Below, one piece after another: positions 16,882 through 25,214 of a stretch of DNA of 64,000 nt. The position numbers and the translations under genes are program-made. Numbering within the stretch: position 1 is the first letter of the stretch; each line of letters starts with the position of its first letter. Under the pieces are notes generated by a model. It worked only from the letters and a program-made list of their open reading frames with translations. It was not told the DNA's origin and did not search any database. Source of the stretch: Niastella sp. (GTDB lineage: Bacteria; Bacteroidota; Bacteroidia; Chitinophagales; Chitinophagaceae); NCBI GenBank assembly GCA_017744515.1, contig JAGIBF010000039.1, positions 1-64,000 of the forward strand, written 5' to 3'.

Positions 16882-18042
16882 TTATTGTTTATTGGCTGTG
16901 CCTGCCGAATGGGGATTCAGCCAGCTATCGGCTCTTTCATACAATAGCTGCATGATTCCCCGGCGGGCGAGGATAAAACGGCATTGCAGGGTCATCCCTT
17001 TTTTAAGGTTCCCTTTAACGCCATTCGACAGTTGCAGACTGTTTTTATCGAGGAGGCATTTTACTTTGAATACCGGTGTATTGTTGACGATCGTGAAGTC
17101 GTTGTCTACTGATTGCACCTTGCCCGGCAGTATGCCCCAGGAGTTGTAATTAAAGGCGTCCACCTGGCATTTGATCGTCATGCCGGCATAGATATAACCG
17201 ATGTCTTGAGGCGATACATATACTTCAGCCATCATGCCCGAGTCGGGGGAGATATAACCCAGCATTTCACCGGCCTGCACAGGGCCACCTGTATAGCGGC
17301 CTGCAAACTGCTGAACGGTGCCGCTCACCGGCGCCCTGATCTCCAACTGGTCTTTCTCTTTTTGCAATTGCTTTTTGCCTGCCTGTAGCTGGCGGCTTTC
17401 GAGGCGCAGGCGTTCCAATTCCTGCTGCCACTGGCTTTTTTGAGAAGCTATGGCTGCGTCATGTATTGCCTTCGACTGTTCGTAAGCGTATTTCTTTTCG
17501 AGGTATTCTTTTTTAGCGATCACCTTTTCATCATACAGCTTGCTGTACATCTGGTAGTCCGACTTCAGTTTTTCCATTACGGAACGCTTTTCGGCAATGG
17601 TAGCCTGAAAGCCGAAGTATTGTTGTTTGTAGAGGTTGGAATAGAGTTTGGCAGGTCCGGCGCCTTTGGCCAGTAGGCCCAGGTCGTGCATATGTGTTTC
17701 GCGTTGCGACAATTCAAAACCTGTCTGGTCAAGTTTGTCGTTGGTTACATCCTGCTGTAAGCGCAGTAGCAACTGGCCTTCCTGCACATGATCGCCCTCT
17801 TTGACCATTACGGCGGCGATGTTGGCACTGGCAAGGCTGCGCAGTTCCGACTTTTCAGAGAAAGGCCGGATAATGCCGGGCACATTAACAGAAACATCTA
17901 CTTTAATAAAAATAGCTGCCAGCAGGGTAGCCACTACGGCTCCCAATACAAGGGTATAGATTATCTGGCTCTTGGGTTGCACTTTGGGCAACCAGGAATA
18001 GGCAGAATCCTGCATCATTGCTGCCGGGAAAATTCTGGGCAT
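16882..18042 (-). CDS. HlyD-family periplasmic adaptor protein
   Basis: A 386-residue membrane fusion protein. A single transmembrane helix lies near residues 28-47 (YTLVLGAVVATLLAAIFI), followed by a beta/lipoyl half (VNVPGIIRP, VKEGDHVQEGQLLLRL), a long coiled-coil hairpin at about 95-230 rich in Gln, Lys and Glu, and the second lipoyl half and barrel (RAPVSGTVQQF, GGPVQAGEMLGYI). Adaptors of this type bridge a C39 ABC exporter to an outer-membrane channel. It is the first gene of the operon with the exporter (37 nt gap) and the XRE regulator. A 544-nt upstream region with nested inverted repeats may hold its promoter. Confidence 0.93.
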   Translation of the reverse strand: MPRIFPAAMMQDSAYSWLPKVQPKSQIIYTLVLGAVVATLLAAIFIKVDVSVNVPGIIRPFSEKSELRSLASANIAAVMVKEGDHVQEGQLLLRLQQDVTNDKLDQTGFELSQRETHMHDLGLLAKGAGPAKLYSNLYKQQYFGFQATIAEKRSVMEKLKSDYQMYSKLYDEKVIAKKEYLEKKYAYEQSKAIHDAAIASQKSQWQQELERLRLESRQLQAGKKQLQKEKDQLEIRAPVSGTVQQFAGRYTGGPVQAGEMLGYISPDSGMMAEVYVSPQDIGYIYAGMTIKCQVDAFNYNSWGILPGKVQSVDNDFTIVNNTPVFKVKCLLDKNSLQLSNGVKGNLKKGMTLQCRFILARRGIMQLLYERADSWLNPHSAGTANKQ

Positions 18043-18181
18043 GAAACGTCGGTTTGGTTTTACAAACAGTTCAGGCAGGTCATAAATACACGGGTATCAC
18101 ACACAGAATGATCCGAAAAAGGAGTGAGGTCTGCTACATCAGAGCCAGGTCAGGCGCTTTGTGTACTTGCAACAGTGTTTA

Positions 18182-18264
18182 ACACGGATTGCATATAATT
18201 CAAAAATAATATAACAGGATGAAACGACCTTATTTTAAATCCTGTGTGTATAATTTATCCGTGT
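18182..18264. repeat. Nested inverted repeats upstream of hlyD
   Basis: Outer arms ACACGGAT (18182-18189) and ATCCGTGT (18257-18264) are perfect. Inner arms ACAGGAT (18214-18220) and ATCCTGT (18239-18245) are perfect too, and resemble the outer ones. The block lies 140-222 nt before the hlyD start codon and could be a pair of regulator sites. Confidence 0.45.
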
Positions 18265-18458
18265 AGGTTTTAAATTAGTGCGTACCTCTCTATTTTAAAA
18301 CTGCGGCCGCTACTTTAGAGCCTTTGCCTATAGCTGTTTTTTCGGGAAGGGTTGTGGCGACATAGGCAGGTAGTTGTAGTGAAGTGGTAGGGGGGTACTC
18401 TAAGTATTGTCTGGGTATCCTCTGGATATACTCAGGGAATACACAGGGTTTAGAGCAT

Positions 18459-18491
18459 TCCCTGACCACTCTCTGACCATTCCCTGACCAC
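18459..18491. repeat. Three 11-nt tandem repeats
   Basis: TCCCTGACCAC, TCTCTGACCAT and TCCCTGACCAC follow each other without gaps. The first also serves as the right arm of the CAGGGAAT/ATTCCCTG inverted repeat starting at 18433. The block is about 100 nt upstream of the Nif3-like gene. Confidence 0.6.
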
Positions 18492-18562
18492 CCCCAGGCA
18501 ATGCCAAGAGCATTTTGCTACCAGTCCGGTACCTCTCTAGGTGGTAATTGTCTCAGCTTGTT

Positions 18563-18570
18563 ATCTTTGG
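18563..18570 (+). promoter_or_regulatory. Likely -7 promoter box for the Nif3-like gene
   Basis: TATCTTTG matches the Bacteroidota -7 consensus TAnnTTTG exactly and ends 16 nt before the ATG at 18587. No good -33 TTG-type box is seen at the expected distance, so the call is tentative. Confidence 0.4.
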
Positions 18571-18586
18571 CTATAATTTTCACCTT

Positions 18587-19684
18587 ATGCATATTGCCGC
18601 CATTACCGCCTACCTGGAGTCGATTGCCCCTCCTTCTTTGCAGGAAAGTTATGACAATGCAGGCCTGCTTACCGGTGATGCCGGCTGGGAGTGTACCGGG
18701 GTGCTCTGTACCCTCGATGCCACGGAAGCCGTGATCCTTGAAGCGGCAGCCCGCAAGTGCAACCTGGTAGTGGCCCATCACCCCATCATCTTTGGAGGAC
18801 TGAAAAAGATCAACGGCAAGAACTACGTAGAAAAGGCAGTGATTGCCGCCATCAAGCATGATATCGCTATTTACGCCATCCATACCAACCTGGATCATGT
18901 GATCATCGGGGTCAATGGTATGATGGCCGATAAGCTGGGGCTGGTAAAAAGGACCGCCCTGCAGCCTAAGACGGCTACCCTCAAAAAGCTGTTCACCTTT
19001 GTGCCGCTGGCCCAGGCCGAGCAGGTAAGAGCCGCCCTCTTTGCCGTCGGCGGTGGGCATATTGGCAATTACAGTGAATGCAGCTTCAACGTGGAAGGCG
19101 CCGGCACCTTTAAAGGTGGGGAAGGCACCAACCCCTTTGTGGGCCAGCCCGGTGAGCGCCATGAAGAAAGGGAGGTAAAGTTGGAGGTTATTTTCCCTGC
19201 CTGGCTACAGAGCGCCATGATAAAAGCCATGATCGCTGCCCACCCCTATGAGGAGGTGGCCTACGACGTGGTGGACCTCGCCAATACCCACCCGGGCATC
19301 GGGGCAGGGCTGATGGGGGAGCTACCCGACCTCCAGGACGAAAAAGACTTTTTGGCCTTGATTAAGAAGCAGTTCGGGCTTACCGTCATCCGGCATACGC
19401 CCCTGCTCGATAAACCGGTAAGGAAGGTGGCGCTGTGTGGAGGGGCTGGCAGTTTATTGGTTTCCAGGGCTTTAGCGGCCGGGGCCGACTTCTTCATTAC
19501 CGGCGACATGAAATACCATGAGTTTTTTGACGCCAACGACCGTATGGTGATCGCCGACATTGGCCACTATGAGAGCGAACAGTTTACCACCGACCTCCTA
19601 ATTACTGTTTTGCAGGAAAAATTCACTACCTTTGCCGTCCTTAAAAGCGAAGTGAAAACCAATCCGGTACGTTACTTCGTCTGA
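18587..19684 (+). CDS. Nif3-like dinuclear metal center protein (DUF34)
   Basis: The ATG at 18587 gives 365 residues; a TTG upstream is rejected because it adds a stretch unlike the family. The protein is the long Nif3/YqfO form: N-terminal IAAITAYLESIAPPSLQESYDNAG, metal-binding VVAHHPIIFGG near residues 62-72, an inserted PII/CutA-like middle domain (KLFTFVPLAQAEQVRAAL) and the C-terminal metal-binding DIGHYESEQF. Members were once annotated as GTP cyclohydrolase I type 2; the true substrate is uncertain. It lies 24 nt upstream of the zinc-ribbon gene, a pairing I believe is common in Bacteroidota. Confidence 0.9.
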   Translation: MHIAAITAYLESIAPPSLQESYDNAGLLTGDAGWECTGVLCTLDATEAVILEAAARKCNLVVAHHPIIFGGLKKINGKNYVEKAVIAAIKHDIAIYAIHTNLDHVIIGVNGMMADKLGLVKRTALQPKTATLKKLFTFVPLAQAEQVRAALFAVGGGHIGNYSECSFNVEGAGTFKGGEGTNPFVGQPGERHEEREVKLEVIFPAWLQSAMIKAMIAAHPYEEVAYDVVDLANTHPGIGAGLMGELPDLQDEKDFLALIKKQFGLTVIRHTPLLDKPVRKVALCGGAGSLLVSRALAAGADFFITGDMKYHEFFDANDRMVIADIGHYESEQFTTDLLITVLQEKFTTFAVLKSEVKTNPVRYFV

Positions 19685-19708
19685 AAATAAAAAAACCATA
19701 CAGCATAT

Positions 19709-20464
19709 ATGGCTAACGTAAAAGAGTATTCTGTTGAGGAAAAATTATCCTCACTGGTTTCCCTCCAAAAGATTGAATCCAAAATAGATGAGATCCAGGT
19801 ATTGAAAGGTGAGTTGCCGATGGAAGTAAGTGACCTGGAAGATGAGATCGCAGGTCTGCACTCACGTCAGACAAAGATTGAAGAAGAGATCAACGGTATC
19901 CAGGAGTTTATCTCCAACAAGAAGAACCTGATCAAAGAAGCTGAAGCACTGATCAAGAAATACGAAAAGCAAAGCGAGAACGTGAAGAACAGCCGCGAGT
20001 TTGAAGCGATCAACAAAGAGATCGAAATGCAGCAGCTGGAAATGAAGCTGGCTGAAAAACACATCCGTGATGCCAATGAAGAGATCGCTGAAAAAGTGAT
20101 AGTCCTCGATAAGGCTAAGAAAAACATTGCCAATAAAGAAGGCGTGCTCAGCACCAAGAAAGGTGAGTTGGAAAAGATCATCGCTTCTACTGAAAAAGAA
20201 GAAACACACTTCAATAAGCTGTCTGCTGAAGCCCGTGAAAAGGTAGAAGAGCGTCTGCTGAACTCTTATGACCGTATCCGCAAGAACTACCGCAACGGTC
20301 TTTCTGTAGTACCCGTTGAGCGCGACGCCTGCGGTGGTTGCTTCAACGCTATTCCTCCTCAACGCCAGAGCGAGATTCGCCAGCGCAAGAAGATCATCGT
20401 TTGCGAAAACTGTGGTCGTATCCTGGTAGACCGTGACCTGTTCGACAGTGTTGAAGTGAAATAA
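19709..20464 (+). CDS. Coiled-coil protein with C4 zinc ribbon (CT398/DUF164 type)
   Basis: A 251-residue protein. Residues 10-180 form a long charged coiled coil with heptad spacing of Leu, Ile, Glu and Lys. The C-terminal part carries a four-cysteine zinc ribbon: CGGCFNAIPP near 210 and CENCGR near 235. This layout matches the CT398 (zf-RING_7) family, which is linked to flagellar or nucleic-acid processes in other phyla but is uncharacterised in Bacteroidota. ATG at 19709, 24 nt after the Nif3-like stop, so the two are likely an operon ended by the terminator at 20489. Confidence 0.9.
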   Translation: MANVKEYSVEEKLSSLVSLQKIESKIDEIQVLKGELPMEVSDLEDEIAGLHSRQTKIEEEINGIQEFISNKKNLIKEAEALIKKYEKQSENVKNSREFEAINKEIEMQQLEMKLAEKHIRDANEEIAEKVIVLDKAKKNIANKEGVLSTKKGELEKIIASTEKEETHFNKLSAEAREKVEERLLNSYDRIRKNYRNGLSVVPVERDACGGCFNAIPPQRQSEIRQRKKIIVCENCGRILVDRDLFDSVEVK

Positions 20465-20488
20465 GATCATTTGTGCCTTAAATACTAT

Positions 20489-20517
20489 AAAGGGCGTTCA
20501 GTAATGAACGCCTTTTT
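20489..20517 (+). terminator. Rho-independent terminator after the zinc-ribbon gene
   Basis: GGCGTTCA (20493-20500) and TGAACGCC (20505-20512) form a perfect 8-bp stem with loop GTAA, extended by wobble and A-T pairs and followed by TTTTT. The next gene therefore starts after it, at 20540. Confidence 0.88.
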
Positions 20518-20539
20518 ATTTGTATTATATTGCATCACT

Positions 20540-22027
20540 ATGAATTACCGGTTATGCTGTCATATCTTCCTGTTATGCCTGCTATCCCTGCCTGCGCTGG
20601 CGCAGAAAACCTTCGACTTCAATACTACCTGCCGGCAGGCGTATAAAGAGATCATCCAATTAAAATTAGAAAGCGGTCAACAGTTGTTGAATGCAGAAAA
20701 GGCACAGCATCCGCATAACCTCATACCTTACTTCCTAGAAAACTACATCGATTTCTTCACGCTCTTTTTCAACGAAGACCAGGCTGAATACAAAAAGCGC
20801 ATCGCTCATCTCGATGATCGCCTGGACCTGATGAATGAAGGTCCGGAAGATTCACCGCTGTACTTATATACCAAGTCGATATTGCATTTTCAGTGGGCAG
20901 CTATCCGCGTCAAGTTTGGAGAGCGCTGGGATGCAGGGTGGGAGTTTCGCCGCTCTTTCCTGCAGGCAAAAGACAACCTGAAAGCCTGGCCTTCCTTTTC
21001 TCCCAACCTGTTGTACTATGGCGCCATGCAGATGGTGACCGCTACCATACCCGATGGTTATAAATGGTTCAGCAACCTGCTGGGCATGAAAGGTGATATG
21101 AAAACAGGGATGGACCGTGTAAAGCAGTTCCTCAATGGCAAAGATGAATGGGCGCAGCTCTTTCATGAAGAAGCTATATTCTATTATTGCTACTTACAGT
21201 TCTACCTCAACAATGATAAGAAGGGGGTGGCTGATTTTATCGGTCAGCAACAGCTGGACGTGGTAAACAACCACCTGTTTACCTACCTCGCTGCCAACCT
21301 CAGCCTCAACAACCAGCAGGCAGAAAAAGCAAAGCAGGTATTGGAGGCAAGAAGCAAGGCTGCGGGCTACATGCCTACGGCGGTATGGGACCTCGAAATG
21401 GGTTATGCCAGGCTACATCACCTCGAGCCGGATGCCCATATTTATTTCGAAAACTTTATCCGCAACTTCAAAGGGAAGTTCTATGTGAAGGACGTGTTGC
21501 TGAAATTGAGTTGGCATTACTACCTGCAAAATGATCAGGCAAAAGCCGATTGGTATCGTAAGGAGATATTGAACAAAGGCAATGCCGAAACGGATGCCGA
21601 CAAACTGGCGCAAAAAGAGGCGAAAGCCACCCGCTGGCCTAACCGCTTGTTGTTGCAGGCGCGGCTACTGAACGATGGTGGCTACCACCGGGAAGCGCTG
21701 CGCATGCTGCATGGTAAAACAACGGCGGACTTTGCACAGACAGAAGAAAAGCTGGAATTTGCCTATCGGGTTGGCCGTCTGTACGACGACCTCGGTGTAG
21801 ATGACGATGCCATCCTTTTTTATAAAGAGGCGATTGCCATTGGCGAGACCCGCAAAGAGTACTTTGCTGCCCGGGCAGCGCTTCATATTGGGTTTATTTA
21901 TGAAGCGCGGAATGACAAAAAGACCGCCATCTCCTGGTTTGAAAGATGTATTAGCATGAAAGACCATGACTTCAAAAACTCCCTGGACCAGCGGGCCAAA
22001 TCGGGCATCGCCAGGTGTAAGGGATGA
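20540..22027 (+). CDS. Secreted TPR-like repeat protein
   Basis: The ATG at 20540 gives 495 residues; the frame is open from a TTG at 20471, but that start lies before the terminator at 20489-20517 and is rejected. An N-terminal signal peptide (CCHIFLLCLLSLPALAQ) is followed by all-helical sequence with TPR-like units, for example HLFTYLAANLSLNNQQAEKAKQ, LEFAYRVGRLYDDLGVDDDA and AALHIGFIYEARNDKKTAISW, the last three being the clearest. I cannot assign a partner. It is probably periplasmic or outer-membrane associated and lies 60 nt upstream of recN. Confidence 0.8.
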   Translation: MNYRLCCHIFLLCLLSLPALAQKTFDFNTTCRQAYKEIIQLKLESGQQLLNAEKAQHPHNLIPYFLENYIDFFTLFFNEDQAEYKKRIAHLDDRLDLMNEGPEDSPLYLYTKSILHFQWAAIRVKFGERWDAGWEFRRSFLQAKDNLKAWPSFSPNLLYYGAMQMVTATIPDGYKWFSNLLGMKGDMKTGMDRVKQFLNGKDEWAQLFHEEAIFYYCYLQFYLNNDKKGVADFIGQQQLDVVNNHLFTYLAANLSLNNQQAEKAKQVLEARSKAAGYMPTAVWDLEMGYARLHHLEPDAHIYFENFIRNFKGKFYVKDVLLKLSWHYYLQNDQAKADWYRKEILNKGNAETDADKLAQKEAKATRWPNRLLLQARLLNDGGYHREALRMLHGKTTADFAQTEEKLEFAYRVGRLYDDLGVDDDAILFYKEAIAIGETRKEYFAARAALHIGFIYEARNDKKTAISWFERCISMKDHDFKNSLDQRAKSGIARCKG

Positions 22028-22087
22028 GGATAACATCTTTATTTTATTACTCCCGGATTAGCTAATTTGCCCCATCGTTGTTTTCCT

Positions 22088-23746
22088 ATGCTTAAGAAAC
22101 TTTTTATTCAGAATTACGCCATTATTGACGAGATAGAAATAGACTTCTCGGCCAGGCTGAATATTATTACCGGTGAAACCGGTGCGGGTAAGTCCATCCT
22201 GATGGGAGCTTTGTCGCTCATCCTGGGCGACCGGGCCGATTCGTCCGTGCTGCTGGACCGCACCAAAAAAAGTGTAGCAGAAGGTACGTTCGATACCAAT
22301 GGCCGGAAAGAGATAAAGGCTTTTCTCAAAGAAAACGACCTGGACACAGAAGAAGAACTGGTCATCCGCCGCGAAATAGCCGCCAATGGCAAATCAAGGG
22401 CATTTGTAAATGATACGCCGGTGAACCTGGAGCAGCTGCGCCAGCTTAGTTCACTGCTGGTAGATCTGCACCGCCAGTTTGATACACTCGATCTCGGTGC
22501 TTCCGATTTCCAAAGGGATGTGCTCGATGCATTGGCTGGTCATGCCACGTTGGTGCAACAATACCGTACGCTGTATACGCAATGGCAACATCGCCGCCAG
22601 GAGTTGAATGAATTGCAACAGCAAAAGGATCAATTCACGAAAGAATACGATTATAATAAATTCCAATTCGACGAGCTGGAAGAAGCGGGCCTGAAGGAAA
22701 ACGAGCTGGAAGAAACAGATGCTACTTTAAAATTACTGAGCAATTCAGAAGGTATAAAAAGTGCTCTTACCAAAGTGTCGTATGAACTGAATGAAGGGGA
22801 GCAACCCATGGTGCAGCAGCTTAAATCATTGTGCAACCAGCTGCAAGGCTTTACCGGTTATCATGCCGACCTGCCTGCGTTGCAGCAGCGCCTGCTGTCG
22901 GCGCAAATAGAGTTGCAGGATATAGCGGATGAAGTAGAGCGCATCAATGATCATGTACAATACGATCCGCAAAAGATAGAGCAGCTCAATGACCGCATGA
23001 CTGTTGGCTATAAGCTGTTGAAAAAGCATGGCGTAAAAACAACTGCTGAATTGCTGGCTATTAAAGGATCGCTGGAAGAAAAGCTGCAGGCGGTGTTGAA
23101 CATCGACGAAGCTATACAGGAAAAAGAGAAAGCGGTGCAGCAGCTTCAGCAGGAAGCCCTGGCAGTCGCCAAAAATATTTCTGCCAACCGTGTTAAGCAG
23201 ATCAAACCTTTACAGGATAAAGTAAATAAGCTGCTGGCGCAGGTAGGTATGCCCAATGCCCGCTTGCAGGTAGATGCGCAGCAAACGGATAACCTGCAGA
23301 CGCATGGCCTTGATGCGATCGAGTTCCTGTTCGATGCCAACAAGAGCAACCGCTTCGAGCCTATCCGCAAAGTGGCTTCCGGTGGTGAGTTGAGCCGGTT
23401 GATGCTGTGCATCAAATCGCTGGTGGCGCAATCGCTCGACCTCGGTACGCTCATTTTTGATGAGATCGATACCGGTATCTCAGGTGAAGCGGCTAAGCAG
23501 GTGGGTGTGATCATGAAAGACCTCGCTAAGAAACGGCAGCTGATCAGCATTACCCACCAGCCGCAGATAGCTGGCAAGGCCGATGCCCACTACTTTGTTT
23601 ACAAGCAGATCAAGGGTGATACCATCAAAACGAACATTAAAAAACTTACACAGGAAGAGCGGATCACTGCCATTGCCAAAATGCTCAGTGGTGAAAAACC
23701 TACCGCTGCAGCATTGGAAAACGCCCGTGAAATGGTGATGAATTAA
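22088..23746 (+). CDS. recN: DNA repair protein RecN
   Basis: The ATG at 22088 gives 552 residues, the usual RecN length; a TTG seven codons upstream is rejected. RecN is an SMC-like ATPase acting in double-strand break repair. The N-terminal half has LKKLFIQNYAIIDEIEIDFS and the Walker A ITGETGAGKSILM near residues 28-40. A coiled-coil region spans about 150-370. The C-terminal half has the signature VASGGELSRLMLCIKS and Walker B LIFDEIDTGISGEAA, then the ITHQPQIAGKADAHY segment. Its stop codon overlaps the next ATG by one base (TAATG), so translation coupling is likely. Confidence 0.96.
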   Translation: MLKKLFIQNYAIIDEIEIDFSARLNIITGETGAGKSILMGALSLILGDRADSSVLLDRTKKSVAEGTFDTNGRKEIKAFLKENDLDTEEELVIRREIAANGKSRAFVNDTPVNLEQLRQLSSLLVDLHRQFDTLDLGASDFQRDVLDALAGHATLVQQYRTLYTQWQHRRQELNELQQQKDQFTKEYDYNKFQFDELEEAGLKENELEETDATLKLLSNSEGIKSALTKVSYELNEGEQPMVQQLKSLCNQLQGFTGYHADLPALQQRLLSAQIELQDIADEVERINDHVQYDPQKIEQLNDRMTVGYKLLKKHGVKTTAELLAIKGSLEEKLQAVLNIDEAIQEKEKAVQQLQQEALAVAKNISANRVKQIKPLQDKVNKLLAQVGMPNARLQVDAQQTDNLQTHGLDAIEFLFDANKSNRFEPIRKVASGGELSRLMLCIKSLVAQSLDLGTLIFDEIDTGISGEAAKQVGVIMKDLAKKRQLISITHQPQIAGKADAHYFVYKQIKGDTIKTNIKKLTQEERITAIAKMLSGEKPTAAALENAREMVMN

Positions 23747-23973
23747 TGCTACTTTTTTTCCCTCCTATATTCAATAACCCCTTCCTGTTAATGACGTGGG
23801 TTGTATTCGGTGTGCTGCCAGGGTATTACTTTAACAAATATCTTTTAAAGCTTACGCGTCCTAAGGAATCGGTAGTAAGATTTCTTGCTTACCTCGTTAT
23901 TCTGGCAGCTTTCACATTATTATATACGTGTATCGCGATCTTTATACTGACTAAGTTTGTATTTAAGCAGTAA
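23746..23973 (+). CDS. Small two-helix membrane protein
   Basis: A 75-residue protein starting at the ATG that overlaps the recN stop by one base. It has two hydrophobic spans (about residues 8-28 and 44-70) separated by a basic loop (NKYLLKLTRPKES). I recognise no family. The coupling with recN supports it being a real gene. Confidence 0.6.
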   Translation: MLLFFPPIFNNPFLLMTWVVFGVLPGYYFNKYLLKLTRPKESVVRFLAYLVILAAFTLLYTCIAIFILTKFVFKQ

Positions 23974-23987
23974 TAGACATCTTTACC

Positions 23988-24200
23988 ATGCTCATCCTCA
24001 AAATAATGCTGTTTCCTTTGCTGGGTGGTATCGCATTAATAGCTAGCTTTATCACTTACCGGTATTTTAATGAAAAGATCAAGGCCAGCGGAAACATCTG
24101 GCAATTGCTGTTCTATTCCTGCTCACTCATCGTTGTCGATATAGGTATAATCCTGGGAGGCTTATGGGGACTGTTGGAGGCGTATAGGCTCCTCCGCTGA
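23988..24200 (+). CDS. Small two-helix membrane protein
   Basis: A 70-residue protein with two hydrophobic spans (about 3-23 and 37-62) and a short basic loop (YRYFNEKIKASGN). It starts 14 nt after the previous small gene and resembles it in size and topology but not in sequence. No family is recognised. It ends 86 nt before fabI. Confidence 0.5.
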   Translation: MLILKIMLFPLLGGIALIASFITYRYFNEKIKASGNIWQLLFYSCSLIVVDIGIILGGLWGLLEAYRLLR

Positions 24201-24286
24201 TGTTTAATAGTCAAATATTCCTATTTTTACGCCGCTTAAACAATATCCGGGAACCATCAACAAAAACAATAAACTATAGACCCGCT

Positions 24287-25099
24287 ATGTCGTACAACCT
24301 GCTCAAAGGAAAAAAAGGGATCGTATTCGGTGCGCTGGATGAAAAATCCATCGCCTGGAGAACTGCATTACGTTGCCATGAAGAAGGCGCACAACTGGTG
24401 CTGACCAACGCTCCGGTGGCCATGCGTATGGGAGAGATCAATAAACTGGCTCAAACTACCAATGCTCCGGTGATCCCAGCAGATGTAACCAATATGGATG
24501 ATCTGAAGAAGCTGTTTGAAGAAGCCATGAAGCATTTTGGCGGCGGTATTGACTTCATACTCCACTCTGTAGCGATGGGTATGAACGTTCGCAAGGGCAA
24601 ACATTATACTGAGCTCGATTATGGCTGGAACCAAAAAACACTGGATATATCTTCTATGTCCCTGCACCGCGTATTGCGTACGGCCTGGGATATGGATGCG
24701 CTGAATGAGCATGCCAGCGTGGTGGCGCTTACTTATATCGCTGCACAGCGTGTATTCCCCGACTATAATGAAATGGCTGATGCCAAGGCGCTGCTGGAAG
24801 CAGTAACGCGCAACTTTGGTTATCACTACGGCGTTCGTAAAAAAGTAAGGGTAAACACCGTGTCCCAGTCACCGGTAAGAACAACAGCCGGCAGTGGTGT
24901 AAAAGGTTTCGATGGATTTATCAGCTATGCGGAGAAAATGAGCCCCCTTGGTAATGCCAATGCTGATGATTGCGCCGACTATTGCGTAACCCTGTTCAGC
25001 GACCTTACCAAAATGGTAACGATGCAGAACCTGTTCCATGATGGTGGATTCTCTTTCACCGGCGTTACACAGGCCGTGATCGAGCAAATGGAGAAATAA
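24287..25099 (+). CDS. fabI: Enoyl-[acyl-carrier-protein] reductase FabI
   Basis: The ATG at 24287 gives 270 residues; a further 29 residues from an upstream ATG at 24200 do not fit the family. FabI reduces trans-2-enoyl-ACP with NADH in the last step of fatty acid elongation. Visible features are the nucleotide-binding LLKGKKGIVFGALDEKSIAW, DFILHSVAMG, and the active-site segment ALTYIAAQRVFPDYNEMADAK, where the second Tyr and the final Lys are the catalytic pair. The conserved VRVNTVSQSPVRTTA loop (usually SAGPIRT) is present in the variant with SQSP. Two hairpins follow the stop codon. Confidence 0.95.
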   Translation: MSYNLLKGKKGIVFGALDEKSIAWRTALRCHEEGAQLVLTNAPVAMRMGEINKLAQTTNAPVIPADVTNMDDLKKLFEEAMKHFGGGIDFILHSVAMGMNVRKGKHYTELDYGWNQKTLDISSMSLHRVLRTAWDMDALNEHASVVALTYIAAQRVFPDYNEMADAKALLEAVTRNFGYHYGVRKKVRVNTVSQSPVRTTAGSGVKGFDGFISYAEKMSPLGNANADDCADYCVTLFSDLTKMVTMQNLFHDGGFSFTGVTQAVIEQMEK

Positions 25100-25104
25100 C
25101 AAAT

Positions 25105-25152
25105 AAGGTGAGTCGCCTTGCAGCACAGCAGCGCGGCAAGGCGGCCCACCTT
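25105..25152. repeat. 17-nt inverted repeat after fabI
   Basis: Arms at 25105-25121 (AAGGTGAGTCGCCTTGC) and 25136-25152 (GCAAGGCGGCCCACCTT) pair at 16 of 17 positions, counting one wobble. The loop is 14 nt. It begins six nt after the fabI stop and is followed by a separate standard terminator, so the two hairpins are stacked in tandem. Confidence 0.6.
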
Positions 25153-25161
25153 AGAGAAGAA

Positions 25162-25195
25162 TAAAAAAAAGCGGACCTCAACAGTCCGCTTTTTT
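25162..25195. terminator. Bidirectional terminator between fabI and the DUF2795 gene
   Basis: AGCGGAC (25170-25176) and GTCCGCT (25184-25190) form the stem. An A run precedes it and a T run follows it, so it can work in both directions, as fits two convergent genes. Confidence 0.85.
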
Positions 25196-25214
25196 AATAA
25201 GTTGTCAGTACGTT

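Larger units (their letters stand above)
18043..18586. other. Long divergent intergenic region between hlyD and the Nif3-like gene
   Basis: No credible gene is seen in these 544 nt. Nested inverted repeats lie at 18182-18264: ACACGGAT...ATCCGTGT outside and ACAGGAT...ATCCTGT inside, in an A/T-rich stretch likely to hold the hlyD promoter. At 18433-18464, CAGGGAAT pairs with ATTCCCTG. Three 11-nt tandem copies of T[C/T]CCTGACCA[C/T] type occupy 18459-18491. The last 30 nt carry a -7 type box for the downstream gene. Confidence 0.6.
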
